Shown piece by piece: positions 61,942 to 64,000 of a DNA stretch of 64,000 nucleotides; within the stretch, counting starts at the first letter, position 1; each line of letters starts with the position of its first letter. Made by a program: the position numbers and the translations under genes. Under the pieces are notes generated by a model. That model ran no database searches and was not told the origin of the DNA. It was given only the letters and a program-made list of their open reading frames with translations. Origin of the DNA: Carnimonas nigrificans ATCC BAA-78 (GTDB taxonomy: Bacteria; Pseudomonadota; Gammaproteobacteria; Pseudomonadales; Halomonadaceae); contig NZ_JAGO01000015.1 in assembly GCF_000526695.1 (NCBI RefSeq), positions 124,001 through 188,000 on the forward strand, read 5' to 3'.

Positions 61942-62206
61942 GCGGCACTTCTCTGACGATTGGAGATTACTGTCAGGGCTTTGCCTCTGCCCGCTGGAGC
62001 GTTGATGCGTTATGCTTGCGGTCAGTAGCGTGAGAGGATCAACGAGTACAGTGAGCAGGCAACGCCTGTTGAAAATTGGTTTATTGCACGCATTTAGGTA
62101 GTGGGACGGGAATTCTGACAAAACGAGGGTACGCGCTGCGTAGACGCTTTCTCAGAGTTCCCTTGCTATCCGCAGAATCGCCAGGTTAAACAGGAGTCGG
62201 CTTGTA
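61942..62206. other. spacer upstream of the ClpP-like gene
   Basis: No gene seen. It should carry the promoter of the ClpP-like gene; AGGAG before 62207 is its ribosome site. Confidence 0.4.
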
Positions 62207-62803
62207 ATGATCACAGCCAGCGAAGAGCAGAAGAAAGACAGCAACAACGAAACCTCGGTAACCACCAAGCTGGCCGAAAGTCTGGTTAATGCACGTAAAG
62301 TGTTCATCACCGGTCAGATCGAGCAGAAAATGGCGCGTGAAGTTGTACAGCAGCTGCATGCGCTCGATTATCTCAGCCACGAGCCGATTCAGGTCATTAT
62401 CAGCTCCCCGGGTGGGCACGTAGAGTCAGGCGACATGATTTTTGACGCCATCCGCTTTATCGAATCCCCCGTTGTCGTGATTGGGTCTGGCTGGGTTGCC
62501 AGTGCCGGCGCACTGATTTTTGCGGCGGCGGCGAAGGAAAACCGCTATTCACTGCCCAACACACGCTTCCTTCTGCATCAGCCTTCCGGCGGCTTCCAGG
62601 GGCAGTCGAGCGATATTGCGATCTATTCGAAAGAGATCATTCGCATGCGCGAACGTCTCAACAAGATTTTTGCCGATGCTACTGGGCAGCCGATCGAGCG
62701 GATTCGTGAAGATACCGAGCGTGACTTCTGGCTCTCGGCAGAAGAAGCGGTTGATTACGGACTGGTGAAAAAGATTGTCGTATCGGCTAAAGATATCGGC
62801 TGA
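62207..62803 (+). CDS. ClpP-like serine protease
   Basis: A 198-residue protease of the ClpP family with the full triad: Ser99 in GWVASAGALI, His124 in FLLHQPSGG, Asp173 in ERDFWLSAEEAVDYGLV. The loop IISSPGGHVESGDMIFDAI is typical. It is distant from the housekeeping ClpP (catalytic stretch ASAG in place of ASMG) and stands alone, without clpX or tig. Such second ClpP proteins occur in many gammaproteobacteria. Its unfoldase partner is unknown. Confidence 0.87.
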   Translation: MITASEEQKKDSNNETSVTTKLAESLVNARKVFITGQIEQKMAREVVQQLHALDYLSHEPIQVIISSPGGHVESGDMIFDAIRFIESPVVVIGSGWVASAGALIFAAAAKENRYSLPNTRFLLHQPSGGFQGQSSDIAIYSKEIIRMRERLNKIFADATGQPIERIREDTERDFWLSAEEAVDYGLVKKIVVSAKDIG

Positions 62804-62823
62804 TCTGATCCACTCCAGATAAG

Positions 62824-62862
62824 CGCCCCGCCCCTGAATATAGGGGGTGGGGCGTTTTTTTG
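62824..62862 (+). terminator. rho-independent terminator after the ClpP-like gene
   Basis: GCGCCCCGCCCCT pairs with AGGGGGTGGGGCG around a short AT loop, followed by seven T. It lies 20 bp after the ClpP-like stop. Confidence 0.88.
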
Positions 62863-63036
62863 GCGTGTTGGAAAGGCGGGCTGCTCCCTGGCAGCGTTGC
62901 CTTTAGCCGTTGCCTGGATTGAGCTTATAGCTTCCTTGGCGTAACCTTCCTGCCCATTGGGCGCTCGCATTGTTGCGGCACATGGCCCTCCCTTATCCAA
63001 CCAGACATCTCCCGATTTTTACCGCTGGAATCCTGA

Positions 63037-64000
63037 ATGCACGCGCTCACAAAAAAATGGCTTAAAGGGTTAATCTTTGCCCTTGTTTTCCTCGTGTTGC
63101 TGATTACCGCCATCGTGTGGGGAGTTTATTGGCTTCAAACCGGGCGTTTCTTCCAGTCTACGGATGATGCATATATCAGAAGTGATGCGGTGGCAGTGCG
63201 CTCGGAGCTAAATGCGCGGGTGGTGGGCGTGCATGTTGACCATAACCAGCGGGTCAAAAAAGGCCAGCTGTTGGTGACCCTGGATGACCGCGATTACATC
63301 GACAGCCTCAATCAGGCCAATGCAAAACTGGCGGAAGCCAATGCGCAGGTCGTTCAAGCGGCACGCAATGTTGATGCAAGCCGCTCGCAGATCGCCCAAT
63401 ATCAGGCTCAGCTCAGTTCGAGCAAAGCGACCGAAGAACAGGCGCTGGCACGTTTCAATCGAACATTAATGCTGAATAGCCGTGGTGTGGTGTCGCGCCA
63501 GCAGCTGGACGACGACAGCGCTGATCGCCAGGTGGCCCATGCCAACGTGCAGAGCGGTAGTGCTCAGGTCACCTCGGCGCGGCGTCAGCTTGCTGTCCAG
63601 CAGGCAGCGCTCGACTCGGCAAAGGCCAGCGTCGTCTCTGCTGAAGCGGAAGTGCAAACAGCGAAAACCCAGCTTGGCCGTACTCATATCTACGCACCAA
63701 CTGATGGGGTAGTGGGCAATCGTAGCGTTGAAGTGGGCACCTATGCGCAGCCGCAGATGGGATTGCTGCAACTGGTGCCGGTGGATTCGCTCTATATCGT
63801 TGCCAACTACAAGGAAACCCAGATCGAAGCCATGCGCATCGGTCAGCCAGTGGCGATCAAGGTGGATGCCTATCCTGGTATTGATTATCGCGGCGTGGTG
63901 GACAGTATCGCGCCAGCGACCGGCACCGAGTTCAGTCTACTGCCGCAGGACAATGCCACCGGCAACTTCAACAAGATTGTGCAGCGTGTGCCGGTGCGCA
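63037..64000 (+). CDS. HlyD-type membrane fusion protein, EmrA-like (3' end beyond window)
   Basis: At least 321 residues; the frame runs off the window. It has one transmembrane helix near the N-terminus (LIFALVFLVLLITAIVWGVYW), STDDAYIRSDAVAVRSELNARV, a lipoyl half VHVDHNQRVKKGQLLVTLDDRDY, a long coiled-coil hairpin rich in Ala, Gln and Ser, the second lipoyl half THIYAPTDGVVGNRSVEVG, and the barrel start LYIVANYKETQIEAMRIGQP. GNFNKIVQRVPVR at the visible end is typical of EmrA near its C-terminus. An MFS pump (EmrB type) probably follows outside the window. Confidence 0.9.
   Translation, partial: MHALTKKWLKGLIFALVFLVLLITAIVWGVYWLQTGRFFQSTDDAYIRSDAVAVRSELNARVVGVHVDHNQRVKKGQLLVTLDDRDYIDSLNQANAKLAEANAQVVQAARNVDASRSQIAQYQAQLSSSKATEEQALARFNRTLMLNSRGVVSRQQLDDDSADRQVAHANVQSGSAQVTSARRQLAVQQAALDSAKASVVSAEAEVQTAKTQLGRTHIYAPTDGVVGNRSVEVGTYAQPQMGLLQLVPVDSLYIVANYKETQIEAMRIGQPVAIKVDAYPGIDYRGVVDSIAPATGTEFSLLPQDNATGNFNKIVQRVPVR

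Overview
The window is chromosomal DNA from a Gram-negative gammaproteobacterium. The evidence includes LptF/LptG, DgkA, an outer-membrane beta-barrel, RlpA, a ProP-type osmolyte symporter, and the gene order thrB / DUF2782 gene / polA, which is shared with pseudomonads and their relatives. The moderate GC content, the ProP-type transporter and the mix of sugar-hydrolysis genes fit a member of the Halomonadaceae (Zymobacter/Carnimonas-like). That placement is an inference, not a sequence match. No rRNA, tRNA, CRISPR array, insertion sequence or prophage was found.

Region 1 (1-17.7 kb) is mostly carbon catabolism. It starts with a truncated alpha/beta hydrolase. Next is a raffinose/melibiose unit (rafB-rafA) divergent from an AraC regulator, with a 21-bp-spaced direct repeat between them. 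An aldehyde/alcohol dehydrogenase pair with an IclR regulator lies divergent from a GntP-family permease. A sucrose unit follows, with a LacI repressor divergent from permease and sucrose hydrolase and two palindromic operators between them. It ends with a nemA-like old yellow enzyme and a divergent LysR regulator.

Region 2 (17.7-25.4 kb) is accessory. It holds two unrecognised membrane proteins, an ecotin-type protease inhibitor, a secreted Gln/Arg-rich repeat protein, an AT-rich stretch, and a LysR gene divergent from an HlyD-FUSC efflux pair.

Region 3 (25.4-38.5 kb) is the most interesting. LptG/LptF are followed by what looks like a complete bacterial ceramide (sphingolipid) pathway: acyl-activating enzyme, CerR-like reductase, dedicated acyl carrier protein and serine palmitoyltransferase in one coupled operon, then a CHAD-like gene, then a ceramide-synthase-like acyltransferase. 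The acyltransferase is operonic with the first of three paralogous thymidylate-kinase-like P-loop proteins. The other two lie divergently and lead into an LpxO-like hydroxylase and DgkA. I suggest the three kinases, the hydroxylase and DgkA modify or recycle the sphingolipid or lipid A. That assignment is inference.

Region 4 (38.5-64 kb) is mainly housekeeping: YddG-like exporter, YciI protein, aldo/keto reductase, cysE, an acetyltransferase, two small envelope proteins, proP, purE/purK separated by a long palindrome, a three-subunit periplasmic gluconate-type dehydrogenase, glutathione peroxidase, amtB with a probable sigma-54/NtrC control region, rlpA-like and beta-barrel genes, thrB, a DUF2782 gene, polA, an HSL-type esterase coupled to a short CitE-like protein, a ClpP-like protease, and the start of an EmrA-type fusion protein that runs off the window.
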